A stretch of DNA of 8,215 nucleotides. Source: CAZFER01 sp964517495 (GTDB lineage: Bacteria; Hinthialibacterota; Hinthialibacteria; Hinthialibacterales; Hinthialibacteraceae). Positions 1 to 5,787 of this stretch are shown one piece after another (position 1 is the first letter of the stretch; each line of letters opens with the position of its first letter). The position numbers and the translations under genes were made by a program. The stretch covers positions 1-8,215 of the forward strand of contig CAZFER010000129.1 of NCBI GenBank assembly GCA_964517495.1, written 5' to 3'. The notes under the pieces are model-generated. The model worked only from the letters and a program-made list of their open reading frames with translations, had not been told where the DNA came from and did not search any database.

Positions 1-3
1 GAC

Positions 4-130
4 TGTAGGGTGGGTTAAAAATGCGTTGTTTGCATTTTAACCCACCGGCTTGCCCGAAAGGTTTTGTTGCATGTATAACCGGTGGTGCACATGCCTGGTG
101 GGTTACGCTTTGCTTTTAACCCACCCTACA
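4..130. repeat. Composite inverted-repeat element, BIME-like (two GTAG-tagged hairpins facing each other)
   Basis: The outer ends are a perfect 17-bp inverted repeat, TGTAGGGTGGGTTAAAA at 4-20 and its complement at 114-130. Inside there are two separate hairpins. One spans 9-46 (GGTGGGTTAAAA paired with TTTTAACCCACC), with GTAG directly outside it at 5-8. The other spans 97-125 (GGTGGGTTA paired with TAACCCACC), with the complement CTAC directly outside it at 126-129. A hairpin preceded by a GTAG tetranucleotide, in inverted pairs, is the known layout of REP/BIME elements mobilised by RAYT (TnpA-REP) transposases. Related hairpins lie at 5485-5513 and 5615-5643. No coding sequence is seen inside. 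A simple MITE with 17-bp terminal repeats is the alternative reading; I see no clear flanking target duplication. Confidence 0.75.
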
Positions 131-202
131 TCTTGCCCTGAATCTCGATTATGAGTCAAGAAAAAAAAATCTTAATTGTTGTATTTAATCTGCAACTTAC
201 TC

Positions 203-230
203 TTGATTACTCCAAATGGATTGCTATCAT
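203..230 (+). promoter_or_regulatory. Candidate sigma70-type promoter for the pilin-like gene
   Basis: A -35-like TTGATT at 203-208 is followed after 16 bp by a -10-like TATCAT at 225-230 (five of six consensus positions). Transcription would start near 237, giving a leader of about 50 nt before the ATG at 286. The region is AT-rich, so a chance match is possible. The remaining bases 131-202 hold an A-tract near 160 and nothing else I recognise. Confidence 0.35.
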
Positions 231-285
231 ATCTCATGTTGCATATACTTAACACATTAATTTCTAACAAATCATGAGGTATGAT

Positions 286-930
286 ATGAAAGCATTAAGA
301 GGATTCACACTTATCGAATTATTAATCGTCGTCGCCATTCTCGGAATTTTGTCAGCCATCGCTGTGCCTAATTTCTTACAGGCTCAATTGCGTGCCAGGA
401 TTAGCGCCTCGTATGGAGATATGAAGGCGCTTGGCACTGCATTGGAAATGTACGCAATCGATCATGAGGGCTATCCACTTCAAGGAGGGGTTGGTTATTC
501 AGGGAACGTGGTTTTTCCCACAGAAAATCCAACGGCGAAAGCCAATGCGTCCAAGTTTATCGGTCCTTCTTTAACCACACCGGTTGCTTATATGACCGCG
601 TTACCAAGAGACCGTTTTTTTAAGCAGGATTACACGGTTGAAGTACCGTTAGAAAATGAGGAATTGAATTTCTATTTTTATAGCAACTTTCCCCAATCTG
701 TTGCCTGGGTCAAAAAAGCAAAAGGCGGGACAATTCCTCCCTTTTTGGCGTTCAATCACACGCATTGGGGAGATTGGGTCATTTCTGCGTGTGGTCCGGA
801 TAGCGACAGGAAAGATATCGCTGGATTGGTGGGTGACGCTGTTCGTAACGGTTTTTATGATGTTTCCAACGGTTTGAATTCGAATGGTGATATCTTTCAT
901 TCGCAGAACATCCCAGCCCTCGGGCCATAA
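286..930 (+). CDS. Type IV pilin / type II secretion pseudopilin-like protein
   Basis: The protein is 214 residues from the ATG at 286. That start is preferred over the in-frame ATG at 274 because GAGGT (276-280) sits 5 nt upstream of it, while 274 has no ribosome site. The N-terminus MKALRG|FTLIELLIVVAIL is a class III signal: a prepilin peptidase would cut after Gly6, leaving Phe at mature position 1 and Glu at position 5. The hydrophobic helix runs over residues 7-28. The rest is a globular domain as in major and minor pseudopilins. The C-terminal part contains WVISACGPDSD (164-174) and a YDVSNG...SNGDIF stretch (191-204), a signature I associate with pilin-like proteins of uncultivated bacteria. 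Location would be inner membrane and then a periplasmic or surface filament. No assembly genes (ATPase, platform protein, peptidase) are nearby, so pilus versus pseudopilus cannot be decided. The methyltransferase gene follows after 50 bp on the same strand. Confidence 0.9.
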   Translation: MKALRGFTLIELLIVVAILGILSAIAVPNFLQAQLRARISASYGDMKALGTALEMYAIDHEGYPLQGGVGYSGNVVFPTENPTAKANASKFIGPSLTTPVAYMTALPRDRFFKQDYTVEVPLENEELNFYFYSNFPQSVAWVKKAKGGTIPPFLAFNHTHWGDWVISACGPDSDRKDIAGLVGDAVRNGFYDVSNGLNSNGDIFHSQNIPALGP

Positions 931-980
931 CGAATAAAAACACTATGTTAAAATGAACGTTCCCAAAAGGAGATTTAGCA

Positions 981-1811
981 ATGACAAGCCATACGTTGGA
1001 GAGAAATATGAATCAACACAATCACACACCGGGTGGCAATATCGCCACCCCAAAAATGCCGGGCCATTGGGTATTGGCGAGTTTAGGCAAGCGGGTGCTC
1101 AGACCTGGTGGAATTCAACTCACAGAGCAGATGCTTAAGGCGTTGCAAATACAACATGATGATCATGTGGTGGAATTCGCTCCGGGATTGGGATTCACTG
1201 CACGAAAAACAGTGGCGCTAAAACCCGCCACTTATACAGCCATTGAACGGGATGAAAATGCGGCGCGGTTGGTGAATCAGGCAATTGGCTCTGAGCATTA
1301 TCAATGCCGAGTAGCCAGCGCAGAGAATTGTGGATTAAGCGATGAACAGTCCACCGTCGTGTACGGTGAAGCCATGCTGACCATGCAAACCGAAGCCAAC
1401 AAACGCAAGATCATTCAGGAAGCCAACCGCATTTTAGCGGCAGGAGGACGTTATGGAATTCATGAAATCGCACTCCAGCCGGATGAAATCGATGCAGACA
1501 CCCGCCAGGTGATACGGCAGGATTTATCCCGGGTGATTCATCATGGCGTCAATCCCCTCACGCTTCCCGAGTGGGAAAACCTCTTCAAAGAAGAAGGATT
1601 CCACAAGCACCATGTGGCAACCGCCCCTATGGCTCTATTGGAAATCAAGCGGATGATCCAGGATGAGGGATTCTTCCGGTTTCTCAAAATTCTCACCCGG
1701 ATGATGTTTAATGCATCCGCTCGCACCCGAGTGTTGGAAATGCGGAATGTTTTTCGAAAACACCAAAAACACATGCAGGCCTTTGTGATGGTGTTTGAGA
1801 AAGGATCATGA
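981..1811 (+). CDS. Class I SAM-dependent methyltransferase (Methyltransf_11/UbiE-like), substrate unknown
   Basis: The protein is 276 residues. AGGAG at 968-972 lies 8 nt before the ATG at 981. A second in-frame ATG at 1008 also has a good site (GGAG, 6 nt upstream) and would give 267 residues. The Rossmann-fold motifs are visible: motif I VVEFAPGLGFTA at 63-74 (glycine-rich AdoMet loop), an acidic residue after strand 2 in YTAIERDE (E89), VASAEN at 111-116 where the adenine-contacting residue is expected, a motif IV-like STVVYGEAML at 124-133, and the RILAAGGRYGIHE turn at 150-162. A conserved-looking MPGHWVLASLGKRVLRPGG segment (26-44) precedes the fold and may cap the active site. No signal peptide is seen, so it is probably cytosolic. 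The C-terminal 60 residues are helical and basic. It may be cotranscribed with the pilin-like gene, since I see no terminator in the 50-bp gap, but nothing shows a shared function. Confidence 0.88.
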   Translation: MTSHTLERNMNQHNHTPGGNIATPKMPGHWVLASLGKRVLRPGGIQLTEQMLKALQIQHDDHVVEFAPGLGFTARKTVALKPATYTAIERDENAARLVNQAIGSEHYQCRVASAENCGLSDEQSTVVYGEAMLTMQTEANKRKIIQEANRILAAGGRYGIHEIALQPDEIDADTRQVIRQDLSRVIHHGVNPLTLPEWENLFKEEGFHKHHVATAPMALLEIKRMIQDEGFFRFLKILTRMMFNASARTRVLEMRNVFRKHQKHMQAFVMVFEKGS

Positions 1812-2741
1812 CTATCCTTTCACCCGGTCGATCAGTTTGGAGATAAAGGCCATCCGGCGGGTGGATTTTTGAGGAGGTTTGTTTTCAACCGGTTTCGTTG
1901 GTTGGGGTTTGGGTTCACGACCTTCCAGTTTGGCCACCATGGTTTCGATAAAAGAAACCACTTTTTCAATGTTGTCCATCTGAGAACGGCGTGTTTCCAG
2001 TTTGGCTTCCATTTTCTTAATGGCGTCATCGATCAATTCCAAATTGAGTTTCTGCGTGGTGGGAATATCCAGTTTGACATCTTTTTTCAAATAATTATAT
2101 ATTTTGGCAATATTTTTTTGAGCTTTGGGTGAAACTGATTTTTTTACTTTTTTGAAATGATTGGTGATAATTTCCTGGGTATGATCCACCAGAATATTTC
2201 CCAATTCATGTTCTCGTTTATAAATAGCGCTCTGACTTTTGAGTTGGTCGACCAGAGCGTGAAGAAATTCCGTCAGATAGGTTTTAAGCAGGTTTCGTTT
2301 AAGCTCACCATTCACATTGATCATAGTGAGAATATTTTTTTTGCTGTTTTCTGAATCCTTCAGTTTTTCCAGGAACACACTTTTTTGGCGTTTAAGAAAC
2401 TGAGAATGCTGGTTCCGTTCAAAAACCCCAAAATCAGCGATCTTTGACATGAAAAGAAAATCAATAAGCCGTTTCGAAGTCTCCAACGATTTGCCACAGG
2501 CTGTGGCACGGTGTTTATCATCCTGCTGGAGAGGCTTAAGGTCATCATCCGTTAAACGCTCCTGCCCTTTTGGTTCCGTTTTCGCCATTTCCTTAAAAAA
2601 TTGAGCGATGGTTGAGAATACAAGTTTTCCATTGGCAGTTTTGAAAATAACATCCTTTTTTTGCACCCCAGGATTTCGTTGGACATAATCCTCGATCAAA
2701 AACATCTGAATTTGCTTGGCCGCATGGGCATATTCACTCAT
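1812..2741 (-). CDS. Unrecognised Lys-rich, mostly helical cytosolic protein
   Basis: I do not recognise this family. The start is placed at the ATG at 2741 (309 residues) because AAGG lies 9 nt upstream; the in-frame TTG at 2750 abuts that same AAGG and would have no spacing. There is no signal peptide or membrane segment. Residues 1-55 look like a small folded domain (FLIEDYVQRNPGVQ, then VIFKTANGKLVFSTIAQFFK). Residues 85-265 are almost entirely predicted helix with heptad-like charge patterns, including a likely coiled coil near 235-272. A proline-rich linker (274-293) leads to a short basic amphipathic helix at the C-terminus (RRMAFISKLIDRVKG). This could be a scaffold or regulatory protein with a C-terminal docking helix, but that is speculation. 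Its stop codon directly abuts the stop of the convergent methyltransferase. It has its own candidate promoter. Confidence 0.8.
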   Translation of the reverse strand: MSEYAHAAKQIQMFLIEDYVQRNPGVQKKDVIFKTANGKLVFSTIAQFFKEMAKTEPKGQERLTDDDLKPLQQDDKHRATACGKSLETSKRLIDFLFMSKIADFGVFERNQHSQFLKRQKSVFLEKLKDSENSKKNILTMINVNGELKRNLLKTYLTEFLHALVDQLKSQSAIYKREHELGNILVDHTQEIITNHFKKVKKSVSPKAQKNIAKIYNYLKKDVKLDIPTTQKLNLELIDDAIKKMEAKLETRRSQMDNIEKVVSFIETMVAKLEGREPKPQPTKPVENKPPQKSTRRMAFISKLIDRVKG

Positions 2742-2792
2742 ATAATCCAACCTTAAATAAATCTGTTTCCTCTTACCTTCAGCCAGGTATAT

Positions 2793-2821
2793 TGTATATT
2801 TTCTTCAAAGTAATATGACAA
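2793..2821 (-). promoter_or_regulatory. Candidate sigma70-type promoter for the helical-protein gene
   Basis: Read on the minus strand, TTGTCA (2821-2816) and TATACA (2798-2793) are separated by 17 bp. An overlapping TACAAT at a 19-bp spacing is another possible -10. The 5' leader would be about 45 nt. The 135-bp gap between the cytochrome stop and this gene shows no convincing hairpin terminator, so read-through from the cytochrome operon is also possible. Confidence 0.4.
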
Positions 2822-2876
2822 TTATACTTGTTCTTTTACATTATGGAAGTAATTGCAAAAAATAAATGATGGCAAA

Positions 2877-4010
2877 CTATGGTACATGGCAGGCCAGGCA
2901 AACTGGGTCGTGGCGCATGCGTAAGCTGCTACGGAAGCCTCGGGGATGAGGATTGATGCCCCAGCCTCCTTTTTCGACGGTGGAATGGCATTCCAGGCAG
3001 ATGGTATCCGCTCCGTTGTCATGACAACCGGCACAGGAAACGATCTCACGGCGGGCGATTCGTCCATGGAAGTTGGGATTGGTTGGATCTTCACGGAAGC
3101 CAAAGCCCATGGGGTGGGGATTGGCGGCAAAATCAGTTCGTGAACCGGGATTCACATCAGCGATCCCTTCGCGAACATGGCAATCACGGCAGTAGGATTG
3201 GCTGTGGCATTTTATGCACTGGCCGGAATTGAAACGAGCCTCGATGAAATGGCGGCTAAGAAAATCACCCTCATGCACCCAGTTCCGGGAGGTTTCATCG
3301 GGAAATTTCAAATCAGGGGGCAAACCAATATTCTCCTGCCGGTGGCATTCCACACAGTAATCTTCTCCATGACATTGCGCGCAAAGCATCCTTTGGTTTC
3401 GGGCGATGTTGCCGTGGTTTTCTGTAAAATTACCGGAGTGAGAAAAATTGGAGAGTGGTTCGAGGGGTATATTGTCAAAACCATTGTGGCAATTAAGGCA
3501 TTGAAGATCATCATACCATTCCTGATGGCAGTTCAAGCACAACTGCATGGGAGGGAGTTTCTCTTCACCCGCCTTGGTGACCGTATGAGCCTGGGCATGG
3601 CATTCCAAACAGGCTTTACCCCAGCCCTTTAACTCTTCATGCTGTTCATGGGAATAATTGATGTGTTCATGAACGGGAATCTCGAGTGGACCAGGGATTT
3701 CAGTTCGATGGCAATAGGCGCATTCTCCCTGGTCGAATTTTTCCTGATGGCATGCCAGGCAATCCGCCATTTTGGGCAGCATGCCAAATTGTTCAATCCC
3801 GTCATGAGGGACAGCATAATGGCAAAACATGCAGTCCAAATCCACTTCGACAGTGTGTAATTTGTGATTGAATCGATGAGTATGGGGGATTTTGGACTCA
3901 TAAAGCATAAGCCCCGCACAGGCGCCTAAGGCAAGAATTAGTACAAGAGAATGAAGCACGAAAATGGCTTTGGAATAGGGTTGATTGTTTACGAAATTTT
4001 TATCTGCCAT
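2877..4010 (-). CDS. Membrane-anchored multiheme c-type cytochrome with 13 CXXCH motifs
   Basis: The protein is 377 residues from the ATG at 4010. The reading frame extends to a TTG at 4073, but that start lies inside the preceding gene and is rejected. Thirteen CXXCH heme-attachment motifs begin at residues 60, 84, 97, 134, 158, 171, 210, 219, 265, 274, 326, 338 and 371; the last is only two residues from the C-terminus. Two motif pairs have the compact spacing CXXCH-X4-CXXCH (210/219 and 265/274). Many other histidines, such as those in HTHRFNHKLH (43-52), could be distal ligands for bis-His hemes. Residues 15-37 form one hydrophobic segment, either an uncleaved anchor or a lipoprotein signal with LGAC ending at Cys31. 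The hemes would face the periplasm or be embedded in a barrel. An A of ATG lies one base after the stop of the upstream barrel gene (TAA-C-ATG), so translation is probably coupled. Expected role: electron transfer across or near the outer membrane. No catalytic enzyme signature is seen. Confidence 0.93.
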   Translation of the reverse strand: MADKNFVNNQPYSKAIFVLHSLVLILALGACAGLMLYESKIPHTHRFNHKLHTVEVDLDCMFCHYAVPHDGIEQFGMLPKMADCLACHQEKFDQGECAYCHRTEIPGPLEIPVHEHINYSHEQHEELKGWGKACLECHAQAHTVTKAGEEKLPPMQLCLNCHQEWYDDLQCLNCHNGFDNIPLEPLSNFSHSGNFTENHGNIARNQRMLCAQCHGEDYCVECHRQENIGLPPDLKFPDETSRNWVHEGDFLSRHFIEARFNSGQCIKCHSQSYCRDCHVREGIADVNPGSRTDFAANPHPMGFGFREDPTNPNFHGRIARREIVSCAGCHDNGADTICLECHSTVEKGGWGINPHPRGFRSSLRMRHDPVCLACHVP

Positions 4011-4011
4011 G

Positions 4012-5427
4012 TTAAAATCGCCTTGTAATGCGTGTGTAAAATTGGGTGTTGATGTTATCCGCCAGCGAATCAAGATAGCGGGCGCCTACGCTCAAGTTCC
4101 ACTCTCGATTTGGTTTATAATTCAATGTCAAACTGGTAGAAAAACTGTCATCCCCACTTTGGTGTAAAAAAAGGGGATGATCATAAGCATAATAATAGAA
4201 TTTAAATGAATGGGTGAATTTGCGTGACCAACGATGCCAATGGGTTACGCTAAGCGAACTGAAGCCGTTTTCCAGGCGTCCAAAAGCCCAGCCCTCATCT
4301 TCAGGCGGTGGATCGAAGATATTGTAATCGCGGAAATCAAAATTGGTGCGAATCAAGTCGGTTATCGTATAGCCATATTCCGCTTCGAACATTTTTTCAT
4401 AGCGAAAGGTTAATTCATCATTCGGGGTCGCTTCAAAGGCTATTTCGGCTCCCAGCCGCCATTGGTAGCCGCCTTCCAGATCGTTGACATCAGAAAAAAA
4501 GTTTCCCTGCCCTCCATCGTTGTCGTAATCGATAAATTTCATATCGGCGATGAAGGTCCATTGGTTCCCGGGGTGATATATAAATTGGCTGGTTAACGAT
4601 TGTTCCCTCGCCAGGGAATAGACGGAAAAAATGGATGATTTGGGAATCAGCAAACCGGGAACGATATCGTCATACGCGAAGCGGAGATCAAAATCACGGG
4701 ATAATTTGCCCCGCAGTGAGGTATTAATTTCGTAAAATTCTGAAGCGATAAGGTCATAGCCCCAATAACCACTCAGTTCAAGCCAATCCCATGTTGTAAA
4801 GAACCAGTCTCCGCCGATTTTTTGATCATCCCATTGTTGATCGGTTCCCGCCAGCAGCCAGGAAAATCCAAGGGTGTTGCGATGGCTGAAACGATAACCT
4901 GCCCGGCCACCGGTTAGCCATACATCATCACCTGCTTCCGTATAGTCATAGGTGCGGTTGCCGCCATACAAGTCCAACTCGATTCCGTTTTCAAAGGGAT
5001 AATAGATTTCCGCACCGTCGAAGCGCTGGTGATACAAACCTTTGTAATTGTAGATGCGCCCTGCTTTGATAAAGCCATCGGCGGAGCGGCCTCGATCGAC
5101 TTGAATATAGCCGTAATTCAAATCCAATTTGCTGTCAGAGGCATAGGTTGATTCCCCCAGTTCCTGGCGATACCAGGCGCTCCCTGCACCCCATACGCGA
5201 AAATCATCGGATTCGTAGAGTTTCAATTTTTGGATGGTCAAATAATCATAAACCGTATAGCGGTCACGATCCAATTTTCGGCGGACATCGGTTCCGCTGA
5301 AAATTCGATCCGTTGCCGTTCGAAAGACGGTGGTGTTATAGCCGGTGATGAAATCATCGTCATCAGCAAAGGCAAGTTGGTTTAAACAAAAAAGAGCACC
5401 GGCCCATAAAAGGATGCGCATTTTCAT
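4012..5427 (-). CDS. Outer-membrane beta-barrel protein, putative porin of a porin-cytochrome conduit
   Basis: The protein is 471 residues from the ATG at 5427. Residues 1-21 (MKMRILLWAGALFCLNQLAFA) are a Sec signal peptide, with cleavage before the run DDDD. The mature part is rich in aromatic residues and alternating polar/hydrophobic strands with Asp/Gly/Asn turns, and ends in YTRITRRF; a C-terminal Phe is the usual barrel-assembly signal. No CXXCH motif is present. I do not recognise a specific family such as MtrB by sequence. The call as a conduit porin rests on its position directly before the 13-heme cytochrome gene with a 1-nt gap. A longer frame opens at 5508, but that ATG lies in a hairpin repeat and would put 27 unrelated residues before the signal peptide. 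The chosen start has no good Shine-Dalgarno; GGGGAG occurs about 25 nt upstream, too far. A maltoporin-like or unrelated barrel cannot be excluded. Confidence 0.85.
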   Translation of the reverse strand: MKMRILLWAGALFCLNQLAFADDDDFITGYNTTVFRTATDRIFSGTDVRRKLDRDRYTVYDYLTIQKLKLYESDDFRVWGAGSAWYRQELGESTYASDSKLDLNYGYIQVDRGRSADGFIKAGRIYNYKGLYHQRFDGAEIYYPFENGIELDLYGGNRTYDYTEAGDDVWLTGGRAGYRFSHRNTLGFSWLLAGTDQQWDDQKIGGDWFFTTWDWLELSGYWGYDLIASEFYEINTSLRGKLSRDFDLRFAYDDIVPGLLIPKSSIFSVYSLAREQSLTSQFIYHPGNQWTFIADMKFIDYDNDGGQGNFFSDVNDLEGGYQWRLGAEIAFEATPNDELTFRYEKMFEAEYGYTITDLIRTNFDFRDYNIFDPPPEDEGWAFGRLENGFSSLSVTHWHRWSRKFTHSFKFYYYAYDHPLFLHQSGDDSFSTSLTLNYKPNREWNLSVGARYLDSLADNINTQFYTRITRRF

Positions 5428-5484
5428 GGTTAATTTCGTTTGCGAACTGTTCTCCCCTAAATTCGTATATCCATCAATGCACTC

Positions 5485-5513
5485 GATGGGTTCAACAACG
5501 CAATCCATCCTAC
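5485..5513 (-). repeat. REP-like hairpin, copy 1 (GTAG-tagged on the minus strand)
   Basis: GATGGGTT at 5485-5492 pairs, with one mismatch, with AATCCATC at 5502-5509, and the hairpin is followed by CTAC (GTAG on the minus strand) at 5510-5513. It is 27 of 29 bases identical to the copy at 5615-5643 and shares the loop core AACAACGCA, whose complement occurs in the loop of the hairpin at 9-46. It lies just upstream of the barrel gene, within its probable leader or promoter region. Confidence 0.7.
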
Positions 5514-5550
5514 GATTTATGAGTGCGTTAATCTTTCAACCCTCCCCTAG

Positions 5551-5572
5551 CCCCTCCCAGTCTTGGGAGGGG
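5551..5572. repeat. GC-rich perfect palindrome (9-bp stem, 4-nt loop)
   Basis: CCCCTCCCA at 5551-5559 and TGGGAGGGG at 5564-5572 are exact complements around the loop GTCT. A further CCTCCCCTAG precedes it at 5541-5550. Neither strand has a clear T-run after the stem, so it is not a standard intrinsic terminator. Similar CCCCTCCC/GGGAGGGG hairpins are common dispersed intergenic repeats in many bacteria. It sits between the two REP-like hairpins, so the whole 5485-5643 stretch may be one mosaic repeat. Confidence 0.65.
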
Positions 5573-5614
5573 AATGGTTGTCATACCTTATATGTAATGA
5601 TCAGCAGGTGTATT

Positions 5615-5643
5615 GATGGGTTAAACAACGCAACCCATCCTAC
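5615..5643 (-). repeat. REP-like hairpin, copy 2 (GTAG-tagged on the minus strand)
   Basis: GATGGGTT at 5615-5622 pairs perfectly with AACCCATC at 5632-5639, with CTAC (GTAG on the minus strand) immediately after at 5640-5643. It has the same orientation as the copy at 5485-5513, with 101 bp between the two. Confidence 0.72.
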
Positions 5644-5717
5644 ATGCTTTTCTTCATGTTACCCAGGGTGGGAAATGAATCTTCACAGGACTGCTTCTTT
5701 ATAGACGATCAGTCATG

Positions 5718-5750
5718 AAAAGGGGGTAAGAAATGTATGTTCTTACCCCC
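5718..5750 (-). terminator. Rho-independent terminator of the CHRD gene
   Basis: An 11-bp perfect stem (GGGGGTAAGAA at 5722-5732 with TTCTTACCCCC at 5740-5750) and a 7-nt loop lie 38 bases beyond the stop of the CHRD gene. On the minus strand the stem is followed by TTTT (5721-5718). On the plus strand no T-run follows, so it acts for minus-strand transcripts. It suggests that the CHRD gene and the barrel-cytochrome operon are separate transcripts. Confidence 0.85.
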
Positions 5751-5787
5751 AACTCTCACGCGTTAATTGAGTTTAACTTACAAAAAC

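Noticed and set aside
286..930. Conductive pilin (Geobacter PilA-like) working with the cytochrome operon
   Set aside because: The mature protein is about 208 residues with a globular domain and lacks the short aromatic-rich PilA form; the genes are on opposite strands and 2 kb apart.
953..1138. 61-codon plus-strand frame overlapping the start of the methyltransferase
   Set aside because: It overlaps the methyltransferase in another frame and ends early, and the composition shows no family features; the frame starting at 981 has a Shine-Dalgarno and methyltransferase motifs.
3177..3632. 151-codon plus-strand frame opposite the cytochrome
   Set aside because: It is the antisense shadow of the 13-heme gene, whose regularly spaced CXXCH codons define the true frame.
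4011..4073. Extension of the cytochrome to a TTG at 4073
   Set aside because: It would overlap the barrel gene by 62 bases; the ATG at 4010 has AAGG upstream and fits a coupled stop-start.
5428..5508. Upstream extension of the barrel protein to an ATG at 5508
   Set aside because: That ATG lies in a REP-like hairpin, and the extension would place 27 unrelated residues before an ideal signal peptide.
5551..5572. Intrinsic terminator at the GC-rich palindrome
   Set aside because: There is no T-run after the stem on either strand; the hairpin at 5722-5750 is a better terminator for the CHRD gene.
5485..5643. Possible CRISPR array from the two near-identical 29-bp repeats
   Set aside because: There are only two copies, 101 bp apart, the spacer contains another repeat, and no cas genes are present; the GTAG tag points to REP elements.
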